A stretch of 64,000 nt of DNA, taken from assembly GCA_963754645.1 (NCBI GenBank), contig CAVWGP010000011.1, forward strand, positions 1,426,001 through 1,490,000. The letters are read 5' to 3'. Shown here in pieces: positions 1-6,899 of this stretch. This stretch comes from CAVWGP01 sp963754645 (lineage in GTDB: Bacteria; Pseudomonadota; Alphaproteobacteria; Bin65). The stretch's first letter is position 1; the number at the start of each line of letters is the position of its first letter. The position numbers and the translations under genes are program-made. Below the pieces are notes generated by a model. The model did not search any database. It had not been told where the DNA came from and saw only the letters and a program-made list of their open reading frames with translations.

Positions 1-1
1 C

Positions 2-184
2 TTCCGGTTCTGCGTTCCGCATGTCGAGACCAAAGTGACGCATCTCGGCTCCATCTTCCGCACGCATCTCGACCGCGTCACGGTCATCTATGTGAACCGC
101 TACTGCCAGAAGCGCGTCATCCGCGTGTACTACAAGTTGCACCGCGGCATCGTTATCTTCCGGAACGTCGCGAAGGCGGCCTAG
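2..184 (+). CDS. Small secreted basic protein, 3' part only
   Basis: The gene enters from the left edge of the window; 60 codons and a TAG stop are visible. The residues align by eye with the C-terminal part of the gene at 1451-1729: both carry C-[VI]-P-H-x-E-T, then a Y-V-N-R-[YF]-C-Q-K block and a run of Val, Ile and Arg. The two cysteines are about 30 residues apart and could form a disulfide if the protein is exported like its paralogue. The start and any signal peptide lie outside the window. A perfect hairpin terminator follows. Function unknown. Confidence 0.7.
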   Translation, partial: FRFCVPHVETKVTHLGSIFRTHLDRVTVIYVNRYCQKRVIRVYYKLHRGIVIFRNVAKAA

Positions 185-231
185 GACGCCCGCCGGCGCC
201 CTGCCACCGAGCGCGTTCAACGTGCCCAGAC

Positions 232-257
232 ACGGCCCGGTCGAAAGACCGGGCCGT
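232..257 (+). terminator. Hairpin terminator
   Basis: A perfect 11-bp stem with a GAAA tetraloop (arms 232-242 and 247-257) is followed by TTT. It lies 48 bases after the stop of the partial secreted-protein gene. Confidence 0.75.
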
Positions 258-275
258 TTCGATTCCGGGCGGCGG

Positions 276-393
276 ATTCCGTACCGTCCGCCTTATTCTG
301 TACGGTGGCTTCGGTACCGAAGGCAAAATTCTGTACGGTGACGGTAAAAATGCGGGGCGAATTCCGTACCGCTCGCTTTATCCTGTACGGTGG
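276..393. repeat. 33-bp repeats with GTAC cores
   Basis: Three related 33-bp units (276-308, 309-341, 361-393) share the form ATTCCGTACCG, about 10 variable bases, then TTCTGTACGGTGG. A 19-bp partial unit lies between the second and third. Each unit has two palindromic GTAC cores, so the block is rich in short inverted repeats. It sits just upstream of the gene at 390 and could be a regulator-binding array or a degenerate minisatellite. Confidence 0.6.
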
Positions 394-929
394 ACGAAAA
401 CTCCGGCGTGCCCATATTGGCGCTTGTCGGGACCGGGTTGAGCCGGCCCCCAAGCGTCAAGGCAGCCATGAGCGCGAAAAACCCAAGCCCTGTTACACCG
501 CCACCGCCACCGCCTTCGCACCCGCGGGAAAGGCAACGCCGCGCCGCGCCGAAGGTTTGGCCGAAGAGCGGCTTGCCCGAGGCGGGCAATTTCCTCGGCT
601 TCCGTTGTTTTGCCTATGCGCCGGTGAACGAGAACGGCGTCATTTTCCTGTTCGGCATGCTGGCGCAGGAGCTGGGCTATGTCGTCGAGTTGGTCGGCCG
701 CGGTTTTCCCGATTGCTTCGGCCGGCGCCGCGTCGCGCCCGGGCGCTGGTCGCCGGTGCGTATCGAATTCGAATACCGCAGCAGCAATTTCGTCGCGCAC
801 CGGCACAATGCCGCCGGCTGCGACCTCATTGTGTGCTGGGACCACGATTGGGCTGAATGCCGGCTCGAAGTGCTCGATCTCAGCAAGGAAGTCCGCAAGA
901 TCGCCGCCGAACGCTACTGGGACGGCTAG
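390..929 (+). CDS. Hypothetical protein, possible nuclease-fold domain
   Basis: 179 residues. The N-terminal ~50 residues are low complexity with a run of prolines. The last ~120 residues look like a folded domain, with FLFGMLAQELGY, then a VRIEFEYRSSNF block and GCDLIVCWDHDW near the end. The spacing of Glu and Asp around the DLIVCW strand recalls restriction-endonuclease-like (PD-(D/E)XK) folds, but that is only a visual impression. The start is uncertain: an ATG at 468 would remove the first 26 residues and the overlap with the GTAC repeats. It converges with the DUF427 gene. Confidence 0.5.
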   Translation: MDENSGVPILALVGTGLSRPPSVKAAMSAKNPSPVTPPPPPPSHPRERQRRAAPKVWPKSGLPEAGNFLGFRCFAYAPVNENGVIFLFGMLAQELGYVVELVGRGFPDCFGRRRVAPGRWSPVRIEFEYRSSNFVAHRHNAAGCDLIVCWDHDWAECRLEVLDLSKEVRKIAAERYWDG

Positions 930-942
930 CCGGGCCCGGGCG

Positions 943-1224
943 TCAGGCGATCGTCACGTCGTCCCAGAAGCCGATCCAACGATCGACTCGCTTCATGGCC
1001 GGGCGCGGCGCCTCGTAGGACCATGCCGCGCGCTTGCTCTCCGCTCCGTCCGTGCCGACATCGTAAAACTGCACGCCATGCGGGCAGGCGAGATCGCTTT
1101 CGTTCTTGGGCGCGAGCCGCAGCAAGTCCATGCGCACCGCGTCGCGCGGGAAATAGCGGTAGCCGTGAACCTCGAGCGTGCGCTCGCTGTCCGCGATCGT
1201 TTGGCCGCGCCAGATTGCCTTCAT
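943..1224 (-). CDS. DUF427 domain protein
   Basis: 93 residues, the usual size of a single DUF427 domain. Family hallmarks visible are the N-terminal W-R-G-Q-T-I-A-D-S, the YFP motif, the central CPHG turn and the FWDDV near the C-terminus. A good ribosome binding site (CCGGAGGAAT read on the minus strand, about 1229-1238) fixes the ATG at 1224. The family is widespread in bacteria; its biochemical role is not established. It stands alone, convergent with the gene to its left. Confidence 0.85.
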   Translation of the reverse strand: MKAIWRGQTIADSERTLEVHGYRYFPRDAVRMDLLRLAPKNESDLACPHGVQFYDVGTDGAESKRAAWSYEAPRPAMKRVDRWIGFWDDVTIA

Positions 1225-1450
1225 GGTCGATTCCTCCGGTCGGGTGCGCCCAGCTTACCCGATCGCTCGAACCGAGCCAATGCGGCCCGTCGCGGTCGCC
1301 GAATGCCGCCCGACTATGTGAAATCCGAACGCCCGATGAACGGAGCATTCAGCATCGCGACAGCGGCGCTTTGCTAATGTGCGCCCCGGATGAAGTACGC
1401 GGGTCAATTCATCCGCCCGTCGTCGCTCCAACCGCAAGGAAACCCAAGCC

Positions 1451-1729
1451 ATGTCCCCGCTCCGCACCATCGCCATCGCCGCCGCCGTCGCCCTCGCCGG
1501 TCTCACCGGCGCCGCCAACGCCAAGCCGCTCATCGTCAATCCGAACCTGAACCTCAAGGTCAAGATCAAGCTCTGCATCCCGCATTACGAGACCAGGCGC
1601 ATCCATCTCTGGAAAACGAACTACGATCTCGTGATCGTCTATTACGTGAACCGCTTCTGCCAGAAGAAGATCGTCCGCATCCATCGCGTGTTTCATCTGC
1701 ACCGCCATCTGCTGGCGCGCGCGTCGTAG
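1451..1729 (+). CDS. Small secreted basic protein
   Basis: 92 residues. Residues 1-24 form a clear signal peptide ending in an AANA-type cleavage site. The mature part is only ~68 residues, very basic, with two cysteines about 27 residues apart in the motifs CIPHYET and YVNRFCQK, and a His-rich tail. It is a paralogue of the truncated gene at 2-184, and its leader resembles that of the gene at 2077. A hairpin terminator follows directly. Probably a periplasmic or extracellular protein; no function can be assigned. Confidence 0.75.
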   Translation: MSPLRTIAIAAAVALAGLTGAANAKPLIVNPNLNLKVKIKLCIPHYETRRIHLWKTNYDLVIVYYVNRFCQKKIVRIHRVFHLHRHLLARAS

Positions 1730-1754
1730 CCGCAAACTCCATCGTGAATTCGGA

Positions 1755-1779
1755 AGGCCCGGGCCGCAAACCCGGGCCT
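1755..1779 (+). terminator. Hairpin terminator
   Basis: A 9-bp perfect GC stem (1755-1763 with 1771-1779) and a 7-base loop lie 25 bases after the stop codon of the secreted-protein gene. The T-tract is weak. Confidence 0.65.
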
Positions 1780-2076
1780 TTCGCGTTGTAGCGGCGCAAG
1801 ACATCGACACGGAACGAGTTCGAGATCGTGAGCCGCGACATGCTCCGCCACCGCCACGCCGCCGCCGACTTCTGGACGGAGTGGCGCGGGGCGTGAGCGC
1901 GTTCTCCGGAACGCCGCCGGAGAGGAGCCGCCGACGCGCGCTCGGCCGCGCTTCCGCCGGCCCGCCGGCAAAGACGCCGGAAACTGCATTCAGTCTCGGT
2001 TCAGCGAATGTGGCGTAAGAAGACCGCGGACATTTCGTCCATCGGGCGGTGGGACGTTACCGAAGGAGACCTGCCT
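1780..2076. other. Intergenic stretch, no gene recognised
   Basis: No convincing gene is visible. One frame from about 1800 to 1897 reads as a 30-residue peptide ending in a stop and could be the tail of a lost gene. The ribosome binding site of the next gene (AAGGAG) lies at 2063-2068. Confidence 0.4.
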
Positions 2077-2379
2077 ATGTTGCCCCCTCTGCGTACCACC
2101 CTCGCCGCCGCAGCGCTCGCGCTCGCCGGCCTCGCCGGCACGGCGTCGGCGATGCCTAACGCATCGCTATCGGCCCCGCTCGACGCCGGGTCCGACCCGG
2201 CGGTCGAAGCTGTCGCCGGCAAGTTCTGCTATCCGCGCCTCAAATGGACCTATGTTCGCGGCGTCGGCCTGCGCCTGATCGGCGTTGGCTTTATCTGCAT
2301 CCCGACCCTGATGGTGCCGGTGCGGCCGCCGTGGCCGGGTCCGGATCCGGAGCGCATCGCACCGCGCATTCGTGTCTGA
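2077..2379 (+). CDS. Small secreted protein, proline-rich tail
   Basis: 100 residues from the ATG at 2077, chosen because AAGGAG sits 8 bases upstream and a signal peptide starts there; a longer reading from 2008 lacks both. Residues 1-25 are the signal peptide, very like that of the gene at 1451 (PLRT, then an Ala/Leu core). The mature part has two cysteines (KFCYPRL and FICIP) and a C-terminal Pro/Arg-rich tail. It probably belongs to the same loose set of small exported proteins as its upstream neighbours. A hairpin terminator follows. Confidence 0.7.
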   Translation: MLPPLRTTLAAAALALAGLAGTASAMPNASLSAPLDAGSDPAVEAVAGKFCYPRLKWTYVRGVGLRLIGVGFICIPTLMVPVRPPWPGPDPERIAPRIRV

Positions 2380-2450
2380 GGCGACCGCGTTTGCCCATCC
2401 CGCCGCCGATACGCGCGGCTTATGGCGCCGACTAAGTTTGACGCCGGCGA

Positions 2451-2475
2451 AGAGCCCGGTCCCTGACCGGGCTCT
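2451..2475 (+). terminator. Hairpin terminator
   Basis: A perfect 11-bp stem (2451-2461 with 2465-2475) and a 3-base loop lie 71 bases after the preceding stop. There is no T-run. Confidence 0.6.
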
Positions 2476-2669
2476 CCTGCTGTTGGCGCGGCGCAGATTT
2501 TGTGCTTGATCGGGTGACAGCCCTTGCCGGCGACCCGCCCCGGCGGAAAAAATGGCGATGGAGCCTTCCAACGAGTTGTACCGAGGCGATCGACCGGAAA
2601 CCGTATCATACAGAATTCGGATTATCGCTTCGTCGCTCGCTGTATAGGACCTCGCGGCTGCTGCACGTT

Positions 2670-2805
2670 GGCCGGGGTGACAGCGTCATTTGCCGGGCAA
2701 GTAAAACATGCCTTGTCCTGTCACCCCGGCCACCGAGCCGGGGTCCATAATTCATGCGCCGAAGTTGCAGAATAGGGCGCGCTGAAGCAATCAGCCGAAT
2801 TCGGT
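2670..2805 (-). repeat. ~135-bp repeat element, copy A
   Basis: Read on the minus strand this matches 11781-11913 with only a few mismatches over its first ~86 bases. It ends in a hairpin whose arms (GGCCGGGGTGACAG and its complement) are kept while the loop differs between copies. The two copies are inverted and about 9 kb apart, bracketing the box genes. The conserved arms with a variable loop are typical of a REP/MITE-like element. Confidence 0.7.
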
Positions 2806-2832
2806 ATCGCATGGGCGCGGTTGCCGGGCGAC

Positions 2833-2884
2833 GGGATCCAGTCGTATTTCCGCGCCTCGAACTCGTGCGCCGCGATCGGCTTGT
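2833..2884 (-). pseudogene. boxB micro-fragment (51 bp)
   Basis: These bases are identical over about 51 positions to part of the 3' end of boxB (around 5479-5529) and encode AAHEFEARKYDWIPS. The fragment is fused in frame to the remains of the antitoxin gene to its right, so one long but meaningless reading frame crosses both. Confidence 0.75.
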
Positions 2885-2889
2885 CGGTT

Positions 2890-3203
2890 AAGGCCGTTAT
2901 CGAGCCCGCGGCTTGGGGATCGCCTCCGGGCGAAACTCCCTTTAAGCGAGGTTTCGATTTTTGCCGGACGGGCGGCGCTTCCGCGCAGGCTTCGCGGCAG
3001 ACGAAGTTGCCTTGCCCAAGCGCCGCAAGCGCAAGGCCACGTCCGGCGCCAGCCGGAACGAGCGGCAGTTCGAGCTTGCCGGCGAGCCGCCGCAGCGCGC
3101 CGAGGCTCTCGACCTCATCCTTCAGCACCCGATAGCGCGCCCCAATGCGCCGGCGGCGCGCCGGGGCGAGGCTGGCAATGATGTCGTCGAGTGTCCTGCC
3201 CAT
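2890..3203 (-). pseudogene. Degraded HigA/XRE-type antitoxin
   Basis: The first ~43 residues (MGRTLDDIIASLAP, then VLKDEVESLGALRRLAGK) are those of XRE antitoxins that pair with RelE/HigB toxins. The next residues (KLELPLVPAG) resemble the end of the same family, so the helix-turn-helix core between them appears deleted. The frame then runs into unrelated sequence and the boxB micro-fragment. The start is immediately downstream of the toxin remnant, the usual toxin-antitoxin order. It is unlikely to bind DNA. Confidence 0.6.
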
Positions 3204-3204
3204 G

Positions 3205-3375
3205 TTACAGTCCTCGTTTCGCGGGCGCCGCTGCCAGTCGCGCCAAATGTGCGGAATATCGCCGGTCGGCTTTGGCGATCAATTGCCGGTAAATGCGCTT
3301 CTCGCTGCCGCCGGATTTGTCGCCGGCCACAAGGACAGCGGCACCGGTCGGGTTATCGCGGCCGTTCGCGTCATT
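3205..3375 (-). pseudogene. RelE/HigB-type toxin, C-terminal remnant
   Basis: Reading the minus strand into the TAA at 3207-3205 gives AGDKSGGSEKRIYRQLIAK and about 20 further residues, which resembles the C-terminal segment of RelE/HigB-like toxins. No start codon or N-terminal half is recognisable in this frame. It ends one base before the start of the antitoxin remnant, as expected for a toxin-first operon. The family call is from memory of the motif; a profile search would settle it. Confidence 0.45.
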
Positions 3376-3436
3376 TGCCGCGCCAGGATCGACAATTCAT
3401 CCCGGCTCAAGGCGCGCAATCCGGCCGCTCGCCTGA

Positions 3437-3760
3437 CTACAATCTCACATACTCATACTCCACCGGCAGGTTGTTGATCCCGCGGTCCGGCGCCGCGATC
3501 CAGCCGGCCATCTTGCCGGGGGCGACGACGCGCTGCATCAGCGACTTGACGAAGGCGCGGTCGTCGGGGGAGGGGATCCAGTCGTATTTCCGCGCCTCGA
3601 ATTCGTGCGCCGCGATCGGCTTGCCCTCGGGCGTGAAGCTGCGGCCGGCATAGGCGCCGGCGGTGCGGCGGAAGCGCTCGCTCGGAAGCTGGATCGCGAA
3701 ATCGACGCCCGCCTTCTTGACGATCCTGTTCCAGCGCTGCACGCCGATGTCGCAATCTTC
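3437..3760 (-). pseudogene. Truncated duplicate of boxB 3' end
   Basis: The sequence is nearly identical to the last ~325 bases of boxB (5343-5667), including the TAG stop, and encodes the last ~107 residues of BoxB. Homology stops abruptly near 3760, where AT-rich unrelated sequence begins. The diiron-binding part of BoxB is absent, so it cannot be functional. It lies 1.6 kb beyond the end of the complete gene in the same orientation. Confidence 0.85.
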
Positions 3761-4026
3761 CATTTACACAAACAGTTATTCGTTCTTGTTTTGTTCAAAT
3801 TTGCTGTTATAATAAAATACGGCACGGCGCCGCTGCGGACCGGGTGCATGACGTCCGACGAAACGGTGGTGTTCGTGCGGTCGAAGCGGCATACAGCATA
3901 ATACTTCGGCAATACGGTACGGCGCAGTGCGAATTTTTTTAAGTTGCGCACGAGGCCGTGGAAAGATCGATTGTCGTCAGCGTATGATATTGTAGAATCT
4001 ACCGAATAGACCGAGGCATCCGGGAC

Positions 4027-4722
4027 ATGGATATGAGCGTGCCATCACTGATCGGGGTGGGCCTCTACACGATCAAAGAGGCGAGTAGGTTAAGCGGTGC
4101 ACATCCGTCGGCGATCCGGCGTTGGGTTCGCGGCTACGACTATTCATACACGCGCGAAAAACGAATGCAGCCACCGGTGTGGCGGGCCGATATCGAGCGC
4201 ATCGATGGCCACATCTCACTGTCGTTTCTCGACCTGATGGAGATCCGCTTCATTCGAGCTTTTCGTGCGCACGGCGTTGCTTGGCCAGTCATTCGCGAAG
4301 CTGCCTTGGTGGCGTGCGAAATCGTCGAGGACAACCACCCATTCACGCGACGGCGATTTCGAACCGATGGAGTTCGGATTTTTCAGGAGGTGAAAGAGCG
4401 CGAGACGGTCAAATTGCTAGACCTTGCTGGGAGGGCTTGGGTCTTTCACGAGATCATCGAACCTTCGCTGTTTCATGGAATCGAATACGAGGGCGATGTG
4501 ATGGCCCGATGGTTTCCGGTTTCCGGCAGCAAAGCCGTTGTGATTGACCCGTCGATTGCATTCGGACGGCCGGTCCTCGCGCGCGAGGGGATTCCGACCG
4601 AAACGATCGCTGCGGCGGTCGAGGCGAACGACGACGATTTCGATGGTGTTTCCCGCTGGTACGATATTTCAAAGCGCGCTGTGGGCGCGGCGATTGAATT
4701 CGAACGGAGCCTGGCGGCGTGA
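4027..4722 (+). CDS. DUF433-type antitoxin with N-terminal HTH
   Basis: 231 residues. The N-terminus (IKEASRLSGAHPSAIRRWV, about residues 17-35) is a MerR-like helix-turn-helix. The C-terminal ~80 residues, around IAFGRPVLAREGIPTETIA, are a DUF433 domain. This pairing with a downstream DUF5615/PIN-like protein matches VapBC45-type toxin-antitoxin modules. Its TGA overlaps the GTG start of the toxin gene by 3 bases, so the two are translationally coupled. The upstream 260 bases are AT-richer than the surroundings and probably hold the promoter and operator. It appears intact although its toxin is not. Confidence 0.75.
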   Translation: MDMSVPSLIGVGLYTIKEASRLSGAHPSAIRRWVRGYDYSYTREKRMQPPVWRADIERIDGHISLSFLDLMEIRFIRAFRAHGVAWPVIREAALVACEIVEDNHPFTRRRFRTDGVRIFQEVKERETVKLLDLAGRAWVFHEIIEPSLFHGIEYEGDVMARWFPVSGSKAVVIDPSIAFGRPVLAREGIPTETIAAAVEANDDDFDGVSRWYDISKRAVGAAIEFERSLAA

Positions 4723-5123
4723 AGTTTTTCTTCGATCGAAATTGGTCGAAGTATTTGGCAAGTGCGATTCGAGAATTGTCGAAGCCGGAGGGAATCGAAG
4801 TAATTCACCACGACGAAAAATTCGCCAAAGATTGCTCCGACACGGAATGGATCGGCAAGCTGGGGGACGAAGGAAATTGGGCCGTCGTAACCAAGGATCG
4901 CCTCACGCGAAATCCGGCGGAGCGCGAAGCGCTCAAGCGCACGGGAATGCTCGTATTTATTTTTACGAAATAATGGTCCAGCCACAAGGCTTGGGATCAG
5001 GCTTGGTGCCTTGTCCGGTGGTGGCCGCGCCTAACAAATGTTGCCGGCTCGGTTAAGAATGGGGCATTCGAAGTGCCGTTTCGATATTCGGGCGGAGGCA
5101 GACTGAACGTCATAAAATACTGA
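4719..5123 (+). pseudogene. PIN-like (DUF5615) toxin with internal stop
   Basis: It opens with GTG at 4719 and the frame reads 84 codons to a TAA at 4971-4973. The same frame continues beyond that stop for 50 codons (WSSHKAWDQAWCLVRWWPR and onward) to a TGA at 5121-5123. The two halves together give ~134 residues, the usual length of this PIN-like family, and the family normally has a Gly before the Trp where the stop now stands. So this is a point nonsense change, not a frameshift. The N-terminal Asp (FFDRNW) and the VVTKD motif of the nuclease are present. The truncated product lacks about a third of the fold. Confidence 0.8.
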
Positions 5124-5342
5124 TCGCCGCAAGCATGAACTCTTGCGCCGATTTCCGCCTCCCAATGACACATGTCTTGTTCGATATTGACATTCGACTG
5201 GTTGTCTCCGGAATCTGCGACAACTTACGTTGAAGCTGGATCGAAACTACCTCGTCAAACGTCCTGCCAATACGCTCGCCACATTGAAGGTCGCGAGGCG
5301 GCGCGTTTCGCTGCGTTCAAGACCCCCTAATAGTCCTGCCCC

Positions 5343-6764
5343 CTACAACCTCACATACTCATACTCCACCGGCAGATTGTTGATCCCGCGGTCCGGCGCC
5401 GCGATCCAGCCGGCCATCTTGCCGGGGGCGACGACGCGCTGCATCAGCGACTTGACGTAGGCGCGGTCGTCGGGGGAGGGGATCCAGTCGTATTTCCGCG
5501 CCTCGAACTCGTGCGCCGCGATCGGCTTGCCCTCGGGCGTGAAGGCGTGGCCGGCATAGGCGCCGACGGTGCGGCGGAAGCGCTCGCTCGGAAGCTGGAT
5601 CGCGAAATCGACGCCCGCCTTCTTGATGATCCTGTTCCAACGCTGCACGCCGATATCGCAATCCTTGGAATAGGCGCGGCGCGCGACCGCGTTCATCGCG
5701 TTGCGCAGCGGCACGTCGATTTTCTTGACATTGCCGTCTTCGAGCACCTCTTCGAGCTCGTAGGTCGCCTTTTTGGCGACGTGGTCCTCGAACTGGTCCT
5801 CGTCGGGCCGGCCCTTCAGGCCGTTGGCGAAATAATTGGCGGCGTTGGTCGATTGGTCCGAGCCGAACAGATCGAGCGCCGAGGAATACCAGAAATTGAT
5901 ATATTTCTGCATCAGCGGCAGGTCGATGGCGCCGGCGGCGCGCACCGCCTTGGGATCGTCGGTCTTCTTTTCCGCCATGATTTCGAGCGCGCGCTTGATG
6001 ACGCGGCCGAGCCCGGTTTCGCCGACGAACATGTGATGCGCTTCCTCGGTGAGCATGAAGCGGCAGGTGCGCGACAAGGGATCGAAGCCCAATTCGGCCA
6101 GCATCTTCAACTGATACTTGCCGTCGCGGTCGGTGAAATAGGTGAAGCAGAAGAACGACAGCCAATCGTCGATCGGCTCGTTGAAGGTCGACAGGATGCG
6201 CGGCTTGTTGCGGTCGCCGGAATGGCGCTGCAACATTTCCTCCGCTTCCTCGCGCCCGTCGCGGCCGAAATGCGCGTGCAGCAGATAGACCATGGCCCAG
6301 AGATGCCGGCCCTCTTCGACATTGACCTGAAACAGGTTGCGCAGATCGTAGAGCGACGGACAGGTCTGGCCGAGCCGGCGCTGCTGTTCGACCGAGGCGG
6401 GCTCGGTGTCGCCTTGCGTCACGATGAGCCGGCGCAGGTCGGAGCGGTATTCGCCCGGCACTTGCTGCCAGGCCGGCTTGCCGAAAAAGTCGCCGAAGCC
6501 GATCTTGCGGTCGGGCACTTGGTCGGCGAGGAAGATGCCCCAGCGGTAATCGGGCATCTTGACCGTGCCGTAGCTCGCCCAGCCCTTGGCATCGACCGAG
6601 GTCGCGGTGCGGAGATAGACGTCTTTCTCCTGAAAACCCTCGGGCCCGAGATCGTGCCACCATTTCAGGAAGGCGGGCTGCCACTTTTCCAGCGCGCGCT
6701 GCAATTGCTTGTCGTCCGCGAGATGGACGTTGTTGGGAATCTTCTCGGCGTAATCGATGGCCAT
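5343..6764 (-). CDS. boxB: Benzoyl-CoA 2,3-epoxidase, oxygenase subunit BoxB
   Basis: 473 residues from the ATG at 6764, preceded by AGGAG; this is the standard BoxB length. BoxB is the diiron component that epoxidises benzoyl-CoA with O2 in the aerobic box pathway. Candidate iron ligands by family comparison are E121, E151, H154, D212, E241 and H244, the last two within TEEAHHMF. It is the last gene of the minus-strand boxR-boxC-boxB run. No BoxA reductase is visible nearby; the divergent flavodoxin at 9715 may supply electrons. Fragments of its 3' end recur at 2833 and 3437. Confidence 0.95.
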   Translation of the reverse strand: MAIDYAEKIPNNVHLADDKQLQRALEKWQPAFLKWWHDLGPEGFQEKDVYLRTATSVDAKGWASYGTVKMPDYRWGIFLADQVPDRKIGFGDFFGKPAWQQVPGEYRSDLRRLIVTQGDTEPASVEQQRRLGQTCPSLYDLRNLFQVNVEEGRHLWAMVYLLHAHFGRDGREEAEEMLQRHSGDRNKPRILSTFNEPIDDWLSFFCFTYFTDRDGKYQLKMLAELGFDPLSRTCRFMLTEEAHHMFVGETGLGRVIKRALEIMAEKKTDDPKAVRAAGAIDLPLMQKYINFWYSSALDLFGSDQSTNAANYFANGLKGRPDEDQFEDHVAKKATYELEEVLEDGNVKKIDVPLRNAMNAVARRAYSKDCDIGVQRWNRIIKKAGVDFAIQLPSERFRRTVGAYAGHAFTPEGKPIAAHEFEARKYDWIPSPDDRAYVKSLMQRVVAPGKMAGWIAAPDRGINNLPVEYEYVRL

Positions 6765-6802
6765 GTCGTCTGCTCCTGCGAGAATTTTTATTCTAAAGGA
6801 AG

Positions 6803-6889
6803 TTGAACCACGGAGGCACGGAGAAGTATTTCTTCGCGCCAAAGGCGCGCCAAGTTTCTCCTCCGTGTCTCCGTGCCTCCGTGGTTCAA
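6803..6889. repeat. Perfect 21-bp inverted repeat between boxC and boxB
   Basis: The arms 6803-6823 and 6869-6889 are exactly complementary; the first begins TTGAACCACGGAGGCACG. The 45-base spacer can itself pair (GCGCC with GGCGC). It lies in the boxC-boxB intercistronic gap. Sequences with an ACCACGGAGGCACGGAG core recur in intergenic regions of many bacteria, so this is probably an inserted palindromic repeat. It could also act as an RNA hairpin lowering boxB expression. Confidence 0.75.
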
Positions 6890-6899
6890 TTATTTTTCC

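Noticed and set aside
2721..3203. A 160-residue intact minus-strand protein
   Set aside because: The frame is a fusion of an antitoxin N-terminus, unrelated sequence, a boxB fragment and repeat DNA, so it is a chance open frame over debris.
4971..4973. Programmed stop-codon readthrough or selenocysteine in the PIN-like toxin
   Set aside because: The codon is TAA, not TGA, and no downstream stem-loop of the needed type is apparent; a simple nonsense mutation explains it better.
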